This document shows positions 7,742 to 16,053 of a stretch of DNA of 64,000 nt, in pieces. How positions within the stretch are numbered: the first letter of the stretch is position 1; every line of letters begins with the position of its first letter. Location of the stretch: contig CABQIK010000003.1 of the NCBI GenBank assembly GCA_902464275.1, forward strand, positions 57,451 through 121,450, read 5' to 3'. A program made the translations under genes and the position numbers. The notes under the pieces are model-generated. The model did no database searches. It was not told the origin of the DNA and saw nothing but the letters and a program-made list of their open reading frames with translations. The stretch is from an uncultured Alphaproteobacteria bacterium (GTDB lineage: Bacteria; Pseudomonadota; Alphaproteobacteria; RF32; CAG-239).

Positions 7742-8563
7742 TTAGTTAATCGGTATTGAGTAAATAATATTACACCGAATGTCATCATTCCGGCAATAGC
7801 GGCAAAGTTCGTAAATTTGTTCTTGAGTTATATCCCGAATACAATGCTTGTCATTGGTACAGAATTTTGTTCCCTTATAAGCTTCAGCATATTCAGTATC
7901 AACACCGGTTTTGCGGCGCGTAACATTAAATGTGCGTAATTCATCATGAAATTCTTTAGCAATATTGGTTAGATTTTGGCATGACTCAAAAGAGGCGGAA
8001 GAAGTTGTTTGATAGGTCAGCATTATGCTATAGCAGATTCCTTCAGATGAACATCCGTTAATGGCTATACTAATTGCAGAACCAAAAATATCATAAATAT
8101 TAAGAGAATTATCTTTAATCATATTTTCAGGAATCTCCCCAAGTTTAACAAAGTAAGGTACCAAATGCATGAACCTTTTTCCGAAATTGTTTCTATATCG
8201 GTACATAACATTTAACAGCCAACTGATTTGCTCCGCCTGCTTGTTGAGCTTATATTTCATCATTGCTTTAGAATAACCGGCAATCGCGCCGACGGATAGG
8301 ACACCTATTATTGCCAGAACGCCGAGCATCTCCACCATAGACCGACCGGCGCAAACACTGTCATTATCGGGCTTGACCCGATAATCTGCCCCCTCACTGT
8401 CATTATCGGGCTTGACCCGATAATCCAGGTGGAACAAATTAGCTACTTGGTTTGACCTGGATACTCCGATCAAGTCGGAGTATGACAAAGAAGAGGCGGT
8501 ATCAGGCTTTCCGCCTAAGAATGACAATGTGTAATGTAAAAAACGGGTAAGATGTGATTTCAT
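7742..8563 (-). CDS. Prepilin-like protein A with a repeat-expanded leader (273 aa)
   Basis: The type IV prepilin signature is clear: G73 followed by RSMVE, placing Glu at +5 of the mature form, then a hydrophobic helix with VLAIIGVLSVGAIAGYS. Mature residues carry AEQISWLLN, GEIPENMI, SCQNLTNIAKEF and a C-terminal KFCTND..CIRDITQEQIYELC block with paired Cys. The leader of 73 residues is abnormal; relatives at 26693 and 51084 have 6. The extra part includes two copies of YRVKPDNDS encoded by a palindromic repeat. GAGAGGA precedes the ATG. A conserved upstream element lies at 8608-8656. Predicted role: minor pilin or pseudopilin; machinery genes are not in the window. Confidence 0.8.
   Translation of the reverse strand: MKSHLTRFLHYTLSFLGGKPDTASSLSYSDLIGVSRSNQVANLFHLDYRVKPDNDSEGADYRVKPDNDSVCAGRSMVEMLGVLAIIGVLSVGAIAGYSKAMMKYKLNKQAEQISWLLNVMYRYRNNFGKRFMHLVPYFVKLGEIPENMIKDNSLNIYDIFGSAISIAINGCSSEGICYSIMLTYQTTSSASFESCQNLTNIAKEFHDELRTFNVTRRKTGVDTEYAEAYKGTKFCTNDKHCIRDITQEQIYELCRYCRNDDIRCNIIYSIPIN
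8356..8425. repeat. Two tandem copies of a palindromic repeat inside the pilin A leader
   Basis: CACTGTCATTATCGGG... occurs at 8356-8387 and again at 8395-8425. Each contains the perfect inverted repeat TTATCGGG-CTTGA-CCCGATAA and is read in frame as YRVKPDNDS. Confidence 0.85.
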
Positions 8564-8607
8564 AATAAAAATCCTCTCAAAAAGTTGGTTTTGAAAAGAT
8601 TTTAGCT

Positions 8608-8656
8608 CGCGTTTTTTTTTTGCAATATTTACGAGTCCGGGGTGTGTATAAGTTGT
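8608..8656 (-). promoter_or_regulatory. Conserved pilin upstream element (copy A)
   Basis: On the minus strand it reads ACAACTTATACACACC, then GGACTCGTAAATATTGC, then an A10 tract and CGCG. It contains TTATACACA (DnaA-box-like) and GACTC (GANTC, the CcrM target). AACTTA and TAAATA with 17-bp spacing could be -35 and -10 boxes. Near-identical copies precede the genes at 26693, 40015, 51084 and 62778. Confidence 0.75.
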
Positions 8657-8807
8657 GTAAAATAAATCTTTTTCTTCATGCCTTTATAAACAAATAGGCG
8701 TGATTATATAAAATGGCACATTTACAGTGATATTAAAATGTTACTTTATGATGATTTATGAAATCGGTTTACTGGAATAACATTATATTTCAGGATATTT
8801 ATGATTT

Positions 8808-9152
8808 ATGAAACGAGATTTAAAAAAATCATTGGCGCTTAAAGTTAAGGCTCTGCGTGAGAGTGCATCGCTTACTCAGGAAGAGTTGGCGGATAAGTGT
8901 GATGTCAGTTGGAGAACAATTTCAAATCTGGAACGAGGGTTAGTCGTTCCGGATTTGTGTATGCTCATTAAAATTGCTGAAATTTTTCAGGTAAAACTTG
9001 ATGACATGGTTAATTTGAATGTTGTTACCAATAAAAGTTGGTCACGCTTAGAGCGAGAACAGTTTCTGATTGAAAAAATAAGGCATGCCAATGATAACAT
9101 TGTTAATTACCTGTTAGATCAGCTGGTTTTGCTTTTTAAATATTTTAATTAA
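8808..9152 (+). CDS. XRE-family helix-turn-helix regulator
   Basis: Residues 8-70 form a Cro/C1-type HTH: LALKVKALRESASLTQEELADKCDVSWRTISNLERGLVVPDLCMLIKIAEIF. SLTQEELADKCDVS and WRTISNLERG are the two helices of the DNA-binding unit. The remaining ~40 residues are helical and may dimerise. The 114-residue protein has no sensor or peptidase domain. It is divergent from pilin gene A, whose upstream element lies 150 bp away, so a regulatory role there is possible but unproven. It overlaps the convergent 63-residue gene by 8 nt. The SD is not obvious. Confidence 0.85.
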   Translation: MKRDLKKSLALKVKALRESASLTQEELADKCDVSWRTISNLERGLVVPDLCMLIKIAEIFQVKLDDMVNLNVVTNKSWSRLEREQFLIEKIRHANDNIVNYLLDQLVLLFKYFN

Positions 9153-9336
9153 GCCGACGTTTGTTGATTGACCTCCTTAACTCGCTTAAAAAATTTTCAT
9201 AAGCCAGTTCGGTTAGTTGTGCGGTGTGGCTTAAATTGCTTTTTTGCAGCTTTTTTACCAGATGGTAAAAATCATAATTAATTTTTCGTAATAATAATGA
9301 GGGCCGGTGATGACCGGTATCAGTCCTTTCGTCCAT
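9145..9336 (-). CDS. Unknown small basic protein (63 aa)
   Basis: I recognise no family. A strong ribosome site (AAGGAG, 7 nt before ATG) supports translation. The product is basic and helical (LLLRKINYDFYHLVKKLQKSNLSH, LTELAYENFLSELRRSINKRR), without Cys or membrane segments. It is convergent with the HTH gene and their 3' ends overlap by 8 nt. Size and partner suggest a small DNA-binding or toxin-antitoxin-type protein, but nothing in the sequence proves it. Confidence 0.55.
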   Translation of the reverse strand: MDERTDTGHHRPSLLLRKINYDFYHLVKKLQKSNLSHTAQLTELAYENFLSELRRSINKRRLN

Positions 9337-9458
9337 ATTTTTTCTCCTTAGTCTGTTTTTTTAATTTGTACTTTATACAATTTTATTATTGCATGTAACA
9401 TTATATATGTTATCTTATATAAAAAGAAGAAACCTATTTCATATAGCAGGTATATAAA

Positions 9459-10343
9459 ATGAGTCTGAAAATTAAAGAGACAATCTTGCAAGTGCGCCGT
9501 ATGCTTTGCTTAGAGGCGGCTGTGCGTTACGGTTCAATCTCAAAAGCCGCCGAAAAAAATAATATGAAACAGTCTAATTTATCTGTGCAAATTAAAGAAT
9601 TAGAATCGGAACTTGGCGAGCAGCTTATCAGCAGGGTTTATAACGGCATAAAATTGACTGAAGCAGGACAGACTGTTTATTCTTATATTTGTGACTTAAA
9701 TACAATTATCTGCAAAATCAATGATTTAAATATCGGCTCCTTCAATACGGAAGGTACGATTCGGCTGTGGACCTCAGATGGATTAGGCGTTGCTTATTTG
9801 TCAGAGTGTTTACCGGAATTTTATACGCTTTATCCTAAGGTCAGGGTTGAAATTTTGTGCTCGCTTGAAATGCCTAAACCCGATGAGTTTGATTTGGCGA
9901 TTGTTTATAAAAAAACTGATGATAAGTTTTTGAAAATTATAGATAAATATGATTTAAAATTTGGGTTGTATGCTTCAAAGGAATACTTGGCAAAATTCGG
10001 CAACCCGAAAAATATGCATGATATTGAACAAAATCACCGTATTTGCACTCGCGATACTTATGTTACCGCTTGGCCACAATGGGCGGAAGTGTTGGCAAAA
10101 GCTAACTATGTGGCGGCCGTTACCAATTCATCGGCTATGTTGAGGCAGTTGATAAATGACGGGGTCGGAATTGGTCTTTTGCCGCAAAGCGTGGCGAATA
10201 AAGAAGAAAATTTAATCAGATTAGCAAAAATCAAGCTCAAATTCAGTCATGAATTTTGGTTGGTTGCGCGGCGCGAGGTTAAAGATGCCGATAAAATCAA
10301 AGCTTTGCTATGCTTTATTCAAAAAGTTTCAGGTGGCTTATAA
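9459..10343 (+). CDS. LysR-type transcriptional regulator
   Basis: This is a full-length (294 aa) LysR-family protein. The N-terminal winged HTH is clear at residues 15-75: LCLEAAVRYGSISKAAEKNNMKQSNLSVQIKELESELGEQLISR, followed by the linker helix. The C-terminal ligand-binding part resembles the periplasmic-binding fold (GTIRLWTSDGLGVAYLSECLPEF near 95, VTNSSAMLRQLINDGVGIGLLPQSV near 225). Ligand and targets are unknown. Its 3' end overlaps by 6 nt the convergent short LysR-like gene at 10338, so the pair may be related copies. Confidence 0.9.
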   Translation: MSLKIKETILQVRRMLCLEAAVRYGSISKAAEKNNMKQSNLSVQIKELESELGEQLISRVYNGIKLTEAGQTVYSYICDLNTIICKINDLNIGSFNTEGTIRLWTSDGLGVAYLSECLPEFYTLYPKVRVEILCSLEMPKPDEFDLAIVYKKTDDKFLKIIDKYDLKFGLYASKEYLAKFGNPKNMHDIEQNHRICTRDTYVTAWPQWAEVLAKANYVAAVTNSSAMLRQLINDGVGIGLLPQSVANKEENLIRLAKIKLKFSHEFWLVARREVKDADKIKALLCFIQKVSGGL

Positions 10344-10889
10344 TGCGTGTAAGTCGTTGATAATTTTTTCAGCTAATTTAACGGCTTGCGGGGTGTTTAC
10401 GGCTGAGACCCATATCATTTGTGCAATCTTGTTGCCAAGTTGATTTTTAACTACAACTAAATTTTCAGGATTACCGGGCGCGCTGTAACTGATAATTACA
10501 TCGGCTTCATCAGGATTATTGCAGGATATAACTTTAATCTCGCGGCTATAATCTTGTAAATTTTTCAGTTGTAAATTTTTAGGTGTGTACAGTTTTACGG
10601 CGCTTGTATGCTGAGGAGCAAGGCAGCGGTTGATAATGGCATCAAGTCGGTTTTCAAGCGCGGTTATTTCCTCAGATAATTTAATGGCGTCAGCCGTGGG
10701 GGTAAGACCGCGAGTGCTGCGTAAAAACAATTTTTTGTGAGTTAAGTTTTCGGTATCGGCAATAATTTTGCTCAAATTTGAAGCTTTTATGCCATTATTG
10801 CCGGCAGCTTTTCTGATTTGCCCGCAGGTTAAAACCTCATGCAGGTAAAGCAGATTGCGGAACATAACTGATTTTAATTTTACCGACAT
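10338..10889 (-). CDS. Short LysR-like HTH protein with reduced effector domain
   Basis: Residues 8-70 (MFRNLLYLHEVLTCGQIRKAAGNNGIKASNLSKIIADTENLTHKKLFLRSTRGLTPT) match the LysR winged HTH. The rest, about 110 residues, covers only one half of a ligand-binding domain (KLYTPKNLQLKNLQDYS, DEADVIISYSAPGNPENLVVV, MIWVSAVNTPQAVKLAEKI). At 183 residues it is ~110 shorter than a normal LysR regulator. It is convergent with the full-length LysR gene. It could act as an antagonist or be a degraded copy; the frame is intact. Confidence 0.7.
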   Translation of the reverse strand: MSVKLKSVMFRNLLYLHEVLTCGQIRKAAGNNGIKASNLSKIIADTENLTHKKLFLRSTRGLTPTADAIKLSEEITALENRLDAIINRCLAPQHTSAVKLYTPKNLQLKNLQDYSREIKVISCNNPDEADVIISYSAPGNPENLVVVKNQLGNKIAQMIWVSAVNTPQAVKLAEKIINDLHAL

Positions 10890-10984
10890 TTTTTATAATC
10901 CTGATATTTGATGTCTTAAAATATATACCTTGTTATTAAATTAGTACCTACTAAGAAAGCGGAAGTCAAGGTATAATCGGTGTT

Positions 10985-11677
10985 ATGGAAAAAGATATTG
11001 ACATAAAAATTGTAACTACCGATGAAGAGTATGCTCAAGCTATGGAACTCCGCCGGCAAGTGTTTGTGCGCGAACATAATATTCCCGAAGAGCTTGAGTT
11101 TGACGGTAATGACCATTCTTCAACTCATGTTATGGCTTTAAGCAAAGGGACGCCTGTTGGGGTAATGCGCATCAGATATTTTAACGGTTTTGTTAAGTTT
11201 GAGCGTATGTGTGTGTTGCCGGAATATCGCAAGCGTGATATTTCAGAGCAAATTATGCGGCGAGCAATGGAATTTTCAGCGCAAAAAGGCTATGATAAAG
11301 TTTATGCAGTATGTAAAAAAGAACTTCTAAATCGTTGGCAACGCGATGGTTTTGCTAAAATTGAGGGTCTGGCTCCGACAGTACAAAACGGTATGACGGT
11401 ATTGCCGATTGTCGGGTATCTTCCGAAAACAGACAATGTGATTACCCTACAAACCGACCCGATGATTATTAATAAACAGGAAGGGGAATGGTTTGACGCT
11501 CCCGAAGTTAGTCATAAACAAAATTATATGCAAAATCAAGGCAATGAATACCGTTTGTTAAAGCTAAACCACATGCGCGAGTTAGCGAGGGAGTTACGAG
11601 CGGAAGAGAGTAAGCATGCGGCGGAAGGGGCTTCGCGCGCTCCGCTTAATAATGATTGCGGCGGTAAAGAATATTAA
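10985..11677 (+). CDS. GNAT-family N-acetyltransferase
   Basis: The first ~140 residues form a GNAT fold: KIVTTDEEYAQAMELRRQVFVREHNIPEELEFDGND at the start, then GVMRIRYFNGFVKFERMCVLPEYRKRDISEQIMRRAMEFSA with the acetyl-CoA pyrophosphate-binding region (RKRDIS, a variant of Q/RxxGxG/A), then AVCKKELLNRWQRDGF. Substrate unknown. The tail from about residue 195 (MRELARELRAEESKHAAEGASRAP) is encoded by a GC-rich repeat-like segment (11575-11660) that resembles elements near 2200 and 53820, so the C-terminus is probably a late addition. It overlaps the convergent permease gene by 4 nt. Confidence 0.8.
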   Translation: MEKDIDIKIVTTDEEYAQAMELRRQVFVREHNIPEELEFDGNDHSSTHVMALSKGTPVGVMRIRYFNGFVKFERMCVLPEYRKRDISEQIMRRAMEFSAQKGYDKVYAVCKKELLNRWQRDGFAKIEGLAPTVQNGMTVLPIVGYLPKTDNVITLQTDPMIINKQEGEWFDAPEVSHKQNYMQNQGNEYRLLKLNHMRELARELRAEESKHAAEGASRAPLNNDCGGKEY

Positions 11678-12867
11678 AACAAACTGATAACAAAACCGGC
11701 TAATATCATTATCATTAACAATAATCCGGTTATAATGGCCGCGGCTGAAGAATCGGTTTCATGCCGCAGTTTCCAGTTGGCCATGAATATGCCCATATAA
11801 CTTAATAAAAAGGCGCCGCTTGATAAGTTGACGATTGATGAAAAATTTAAAAAGATTACCGATAAAACAATTAAAAAGGTGGTGAAAGCGTTGCCGATAG
11901 TGCCGTTATGCCAAAGGGTTCGGGTGTAAATGGCGGGTAAAATTTTAAATTTTCCCAACGCCTGCGAAATGCGGAACATACTGAAAAAAGTGGCGTTAAT
12001 GCCGGAAATAAAGGCTAAAACCGCGGCCAAATATAAGCCGTTGTAACCAAAACCGCCGAGCAGTTTGCGGGCGACTGTGGCAACCGCGGTTTCGGCGTCA
12101 TTTTGCAAGGCGTTTAACGGCGTGTAATTTAAAACCACATAGGCTAAGTTTAAATATATCAACATAACTATCGCTAAGGTAATATAAATGGCGTATCTGA
12201 TGGTTTGTTTGGGCTTGTTGACATTAGCGGCGGCGTTGGTGATTACTCCGTATCCGGCATAGGCAAAAAATGTAATGCCGACACTGCGCCAAAAGTCTAT
12301 TTTTTTGCCGGAAAGAGCGGGTTCTGATAATCTTAAATCGGGTTGCAGATACGCCGCGCCGATAACCACCAACAGGATGGTAATTTTTAAGATAACGATT
12401 ACTGTTTCAGCCCAACCGACATCAGAGGCTTTTTGCATGTTTAACATCGCCAGAGCGATGATTAAAACGGAAGCAAATGAGTTTATGGCAAAAACGTTGT
12501 GATTTAAGTTGAAAAAATTACTCATGTATATGCCGAATGACTTGGCTAACATGGCGATTGATACCGCTGAAGCAATCATGTAAACAAGCGATAATCCGCC
12601 GGAAATAAACTTGCTTTTAAATGCCAAATGAAAATAATCGGTCAGCCCGCCGGAAATGGGATAGCGTCCGGCCAGCTTGGCATACGAATAACCTGAAAAC
12701 ATGGCGGTGCATCCGGCAATTATAAAAGCTAAATAGGTTTGATCGCCGGCAAGCAAAATAACCTGCCCGAGCAGAGCGAAAATTCCGGCGCCGATAATGG
12801 AGCCGAGCCCTAATGAAATTACGTTTAATAAGTCAAGATTTTTGGGTTCTTTGGGTGTTATTGTCAT
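11674..12867 (-). CDS. APC-family amino acid permease
   Basis: The 397-residue protein has about eleven or twelve hydrophobic segments and the APC superfamily start: NLDLLNVISLGLGSIIGAGIFALLGQ, the GxGIxxxIF-type signature in the first helix. Further hallmarks are the SGYSYAKLAGRYPISGGLTDYF segment after helix 2 and FFAYAGYGVITNAAANVNKP near residue 205, where the FxAYxGxd motif of amino acid transporters lies. Substrate cannot be read from sequence. It would import an amino acid or exchange amino acids across the inner membrane. Monocistronic, followed by dnaG on the same strand upstream. Confidence 0.85.
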   Translation of the reverse strand: MTITPKEPKNLDLLNVISLGLGSIIGAGIFALLGQVILLAGDQTYLAFIIAGCTAMFSGYSYAKLAGRYPISGGLTDYFHLAFKSKFISGGLSLVYMIASAVSIAMLAKSFGIYMSNFFNLNHNVFAINSFASVLIIALAMLNMQKASDVGWAETVIVILKITILLVVIGAAYLQPDLRLSEPALSGKKIDFWRSVGITFFAYAGYGVITNAAANVNKPKQTIRYAIYITLAIVMLIYLNLAYVVLNYTPLNALQNDAETAVATVARKLLGGFGYNGLYLAAVLAFISGINATFFSMFRISQALGKFKILPAIYTRTLWHNGTIGNAFTTFLIVLSVIFLNFSSIVNLSSGAFLLSYMGIFMANWKLRHETDSSAAAIITGLLLMIMILAGFVISLF

Positions 12868-12928
12868 CTAATTAATCCTTTCAGACTAACAGATAATTGC
12901 TGTGACGCGATTTTTTAAGGTATGATGT

Positions 12929-14731
12929 TTAATTGAAGTTATATTCTTTTACTAATGCGTCATATTCGTTCTTTAACGATATGTAATGTTGATAATCATC
13001 ATCGGTGAAGGTTGGCTTATCAAGTTTTAATTTCCATTCGCGGATTTCTTTTTCCAACTGTTTAATTTGCACGCCGGTTATCAAGCGGGAAATCTGCCTT
13101 TTTATGTCGTTAAATGTTGGTTTTTGAGATGTTAGCATGTTAAGTTCCCATAGAGAATTAAGTTCTCTTTCTAGTCCTTTGTTTTTAATAGATTCAGCTA
13201 AGCTTGTGCCGCTAATATTGTAATCTTGATGAAAAACTTCAATAATCGCTTGTAACAAATTGTAAAGACTGAATTTTGTTATGTCAAACATTAGGAGTTT
13301 TTCTTCAAATTCGCCAATCAGTTCCGGAAAAATCAACATGGCGGCGGTTATAAAGCGTAAGTCAATATCGGCGAGCGGAGGTTTTATCTCAGAACGGCGG
13401 CGGGGCGCGGTATTGCTTTTGGAAAAATTGCCTTTGGAGTTGAAAAGCGGTTTTAAGGTGCCGCGACCTAAATTTTCATAAATGCGTTTTTGCATCTCTT
13501 GCACATAATAAGCGCGCACTTTTTCATCTTTGATTTTGGCAACTTCTTCCATTATGTTTTTTTCAAGCAAGGCTTTTTGCTCAGGTGTTGAAGATGGTTG
13601 CCCCTTAAAGTTTTTATCCCACAAAAGCTGCATTAACGGAGTGGTATCTTCCATCATTTTGGCAAAGGCATCGGCGCCTTTGGCTTGCAAAAACTCATCA
13701 GGATCCATTTTATCGGGCAAAAACATAAATTTTAAAGAATAACCGGCGGAAAGAATCGGCAAGGCGCGGTCAACCGAGCGTAAGGCGGCTTTAATACCGG
13801 CACTGTCACCGTCAAAGCATAAAATCGGCTCCGGCACAATTTTCCATGCTTCCATAATTTGATCTTCGGTTAAAGCGGTGCCCATCGGGGCGGCGGCATA
13901 ACCAAAGCCGTATTTATCAAGCGCGATAACGTCCATATAACCTTCGCAGATTATAAAGTTGCGGGCGGAAAAACCGGCATCGCGGGCAAAGTTAATGTTA
14001 TAAAGCATTTTGCGCTTGTTAAATACCGGTGTTTCCGGCGAGTTTAAATATTTAGGCTGTCCGTTGCCCATAATGCGCCCGCCGAACGCAATTACGCGTC
14101 CGCGTTTGTCGCGAATCGGTATCATAACCCGCTCGCGGAAAAAGTCATGCGGGGAGCGATTACGATCTTCAGGAATGGCAATTAAGCCTAATTCCGCCAT
14201 ATCATGCTCGTTTACACCTTTGGAGCCTAAATAAGCCTTTAAGGCGTTATTGGCAGGCGCGTAGCCCAAGCGGAACTTTTTAATCAGTTCATCATCAAGA
14301 CCGCGACGGTGAAAATATTCAAGCCCTTGCGCTCCTTCACGCAGGTACAGTGTGCGTTCATAAAAAACGGCGGCAAGCTCCATAATGTCATATAATGATT
14401 GGCGTTTTTCCTGCTCTGCGCTGTGCTCTTTGCTGAATTTGGGCATGGGTAGACCGGCTTTGTTTGCCAATTTTTCAAGGGCGTCCATAAACGGAAGATT
14501 GTTGGCTTCCATTTCAAATTTAATGATGTCGCCATGCGCGCCGCAACCAAAACAATGGTAAAATCCTTTGGCTTCATTAACGGTAAATGACGGAGTTTTT
14601 TCATTGTGAAACGGGCATAAACCGGTATACTCGCGTCCTTTACGGGTGAGCTTTACCTTTTCAGCAACCACATCGGCAACTGATATGCGGCTGCGGAGTT
14701 CATCTATAAATTTTTGTAAATCAGATTCCAT
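12929..14731 (-). CDS. dnaG: DNA primase
   Basis: DnaG makes RNA primers for replication. All domains of the 600-residue protein are visible. The zinc-binding domain has C39-x2-H42 and C60-x2-C63 (LCPFHNEKTPSF, FYHCFGCGAHGD). The core starts with LRLGYAPANN-type sequence near 155 and includes GRIMGNGQPKYLNSPETPVF. The Toprim fold carries IICEGYMDVIAL (catalytic Glu) near residue 265 and FDGDSAGIKAA with the two Asp near 305. A C-terminal helicase-binding region follows (IDLRFITAAMLIFPELIGEF). It lies 20 nt downstream of the yqeY-like gene, a common alphaproteobacterial arrangement; no rpoD follows here. Confidence 0.95.
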   Translation of the reverse strand: MESDLQKFIDELRSRISVADVVAEKVKLTRKGREYTGLCPFHNEKTPSFTVNEAKGFYHCFGCGAHGDIIKFEMEANNLPFMDALEKLANKAGLPMPKFSKEHSAEQEKRQSLYDIMELAAVFYERTLYLREGAQGLEYFHRRGLDDELIKKFRLGYAPANNALKAYLGSKGVNEHDMAELGLIAIPEDRNRSPHDFFRERVMIPIRDKRGRVIAFGGRIMGNGQPKYLNSPETPVFNKRKMLYNINFARDAGFSARNFIICEGYMDVIALDKYGFGYAAAPMGTALTEDQIMEAWKIVPEPILCFDGDSAGIKAALRSVDRALPILSAGYSLKFMFLPDKMDPDEFLQAKGADAFAKMMEDTTPLMQLLWDKNFKGQPSSTPEQKALLEKNIMEEVAKIKDEKVRAYYVQEMQKRIYENLGRGTLKPLFNSKGNFSKSNTAPRRRSEIKPPLADIDLRFITAAMLIFPELIGEFEEKLLMFDITKFSLYNLLQAIIEVFHQDYNISGTSLAESIKNKGLERELNSLWELNMLTSQKPTFNDIKRQISRLITGVQIKQLEKEIREWKLKLDKPTFTDDDYQHYISLKNEYDALVKEYNFN

Positions 14732-14751
14732 ACCCGTAAAATATTTGTAAC

Positions 14752-15204
14752 CTACGCTAACAACTGTTTGATAACTTCAGATGCTTTGCCGAAATCCATT
14801 TGTCCGGCATAAGCGCCGCGCAATGCGCCCATAACTTTACCCATGTCTTTGATTGACTGCGCGCCGGTTTTAGTAATTACGCCTTTGATAACGTCAGTCA
14901 TTTCGGCTTCAGAAAGCTGTTTGGGTAAAAAGCGCTCAATAACAACAATTTCAGCCTGTTCTTTTTCAGCCAATTCAGGACGATGACCGTCGTTGTATAG
15001 CTTGATTGATTCGTTACGCTGTTTAATCATGCCTTGCATCATGGCTAAAAGTTCGCCGTCATCAGCTTGCTTTTTGCCTTTGCCGCGGGCGTCAACATCT
15101 TTTTCTTTCATGCCAGCAATAATCATGCGGATGGCGTTAACTTCCGGCATGTTTTTACTTTTCATCGCCTCTTTTAAGGCGTTTTGCAAATCTTCACGTA
15201 ACAT
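14752..15204 (-). CDS. GatB/YqeY domain-containing protein
   Basis: The 150-residue protein is the stand-alone YqeY form of the C-terminal tRNA-binding domain of GatB amidotransferase. Recognisable are LREDLQNALKEAMKSKNMPEVNAIRMI at the N-terminus, EIVVIERFLPKQLSEAEM around residue 85 and KDMGKVMGALRGAYAGQMDFGKASEVIK at the end. The exact role is not known; related domains bind tRNA in transamidation. It sits immediately upstream of dnaG and is probably co-transcribed. AAGGAGAA precedes the ATG. The stop is TAG. Confidence 0.92.
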   Translation of the reverse strand: MLREDLQNALKEAMKSKNMPEVNAIRMIIAGMKEKDVDARGKGKKQADDGELLAMMQGMIKQRNESIKLYNDGHRPELAEKEQAEIVVIERFLPKQLSEAEMTDVIKGVITKTGAQSIKDMGKVMGALRGAYAGQMDFGKASEVIKQLLA

Positions 15205-15219
15205 TTTGTTCTCCTTGTT

Positions 15220-15915
15220 TTATAATTTTTCATTAAAATTGAGATAAATTGATTTACCGTACGGCGACGGGTTGGTAACCACAATGTTAAACAGCAAATT
15301 GTAGCCCGGTTCCAGACGTAGAATCGGCAAATAATGGGTGGTGTTTAACAAAACATTGCCTTGCTTGTCATAAATGTCAACTTTAATCGGCGGAATGTTG
15401 GTTACATATTTGCCGGTGTTGGCAATAGAGCCGTTAATCTCAATTTTAGCAATGTTGTCTTTGGTAAATTCACGTGTGGCAACGTCTTTAAATTCAAGAT
15501 TGCGACCATAAGGAATACTTTCAATCTGAATTTTGTCATAAAAGTTTTCGGCGCGCGGAAAAATGCGCACAATGTCATAGCGCATGTAATACAAAGCCGC
15601 CAGGATTGAAAACAGAGCCACAAACAACAAAATAAAATTAACCGTGTGTTTGTAGCGGGTAACATTTACCACTTTAATTTTTTCAACGGTTCTAACTTCA
15701 GGTTCATTGAACAGGTTTTCAGTTTCTTTGGAAACGCGTTCAAAGATTTTATTTATATTCTGAGACGGACCTTTGATGTTTTTTTTGAGGCTGTCTTCAG
15801 GATATGCAGTCCAGATTTCACCGCATTCGGCGCAACGCATGGCTAAACCGGCATCTTTAATCAGGTTGTCGGGCAAGTCATATACCGAATTGCATTTAGG
15901 ACACTTTATTAACAT
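15220..15915 (-). CDS. Zinc-ribbon (MJ0042-type) membrane protein
   Basis: Residues 1-45 form a zinc ribbon: MLIKCPKCNSVYDLPDNLI and AMRCAECGEIWTAYPED give two CxxC pairs. After a charged linker a single membrane segment (FILLFVALFSILAALYYM, ~residues 93-110) leads into a ~115-residue periplasmic part with beta strands (NIAKIEINGSIANTGKYVTNIPPIKVDIYDKQGNVLL). Such proteins sit next to ftsE in many Alphaproteobacteria, and here the gene is divergent from ftsE. Function unknown; a redox- or metal-sensing envelope role is conceivable. Confidence 0.85.
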   Translation of the reverse strand: MLIKCPKCNSVYDLPDNLIKDAGLAMRCAECGEIWTAYPEDSLKKNIKGPSQNINKIFERVSKETENLFNEPEVRTVEKIKVVNVTRYKHTVNFILLFVALFSILAALYYMRYDIVRIFPRAENFYDKIQIESIPYGRNLEFKDVATREFTKDNIAKIEINGSIANTGKYVTNIPPIKVDIYDKQGNVLLNTTHYLPILRLEPGYNLLFNIVVTNPSPYGKSIYLNFNEKL

Positions 15916-16053
15916 TTTTCCTCAGGTTGTAACTAAAAGTTTTTCCAATAATTTTTACATTATGCACAAAAAACTCAGAAATCAAAGAAAAAAAGTATTT
16001 TATTAAACGGATTATTGTTATATCCTGATAACAAATAAATTTAAGGAGGCTTT

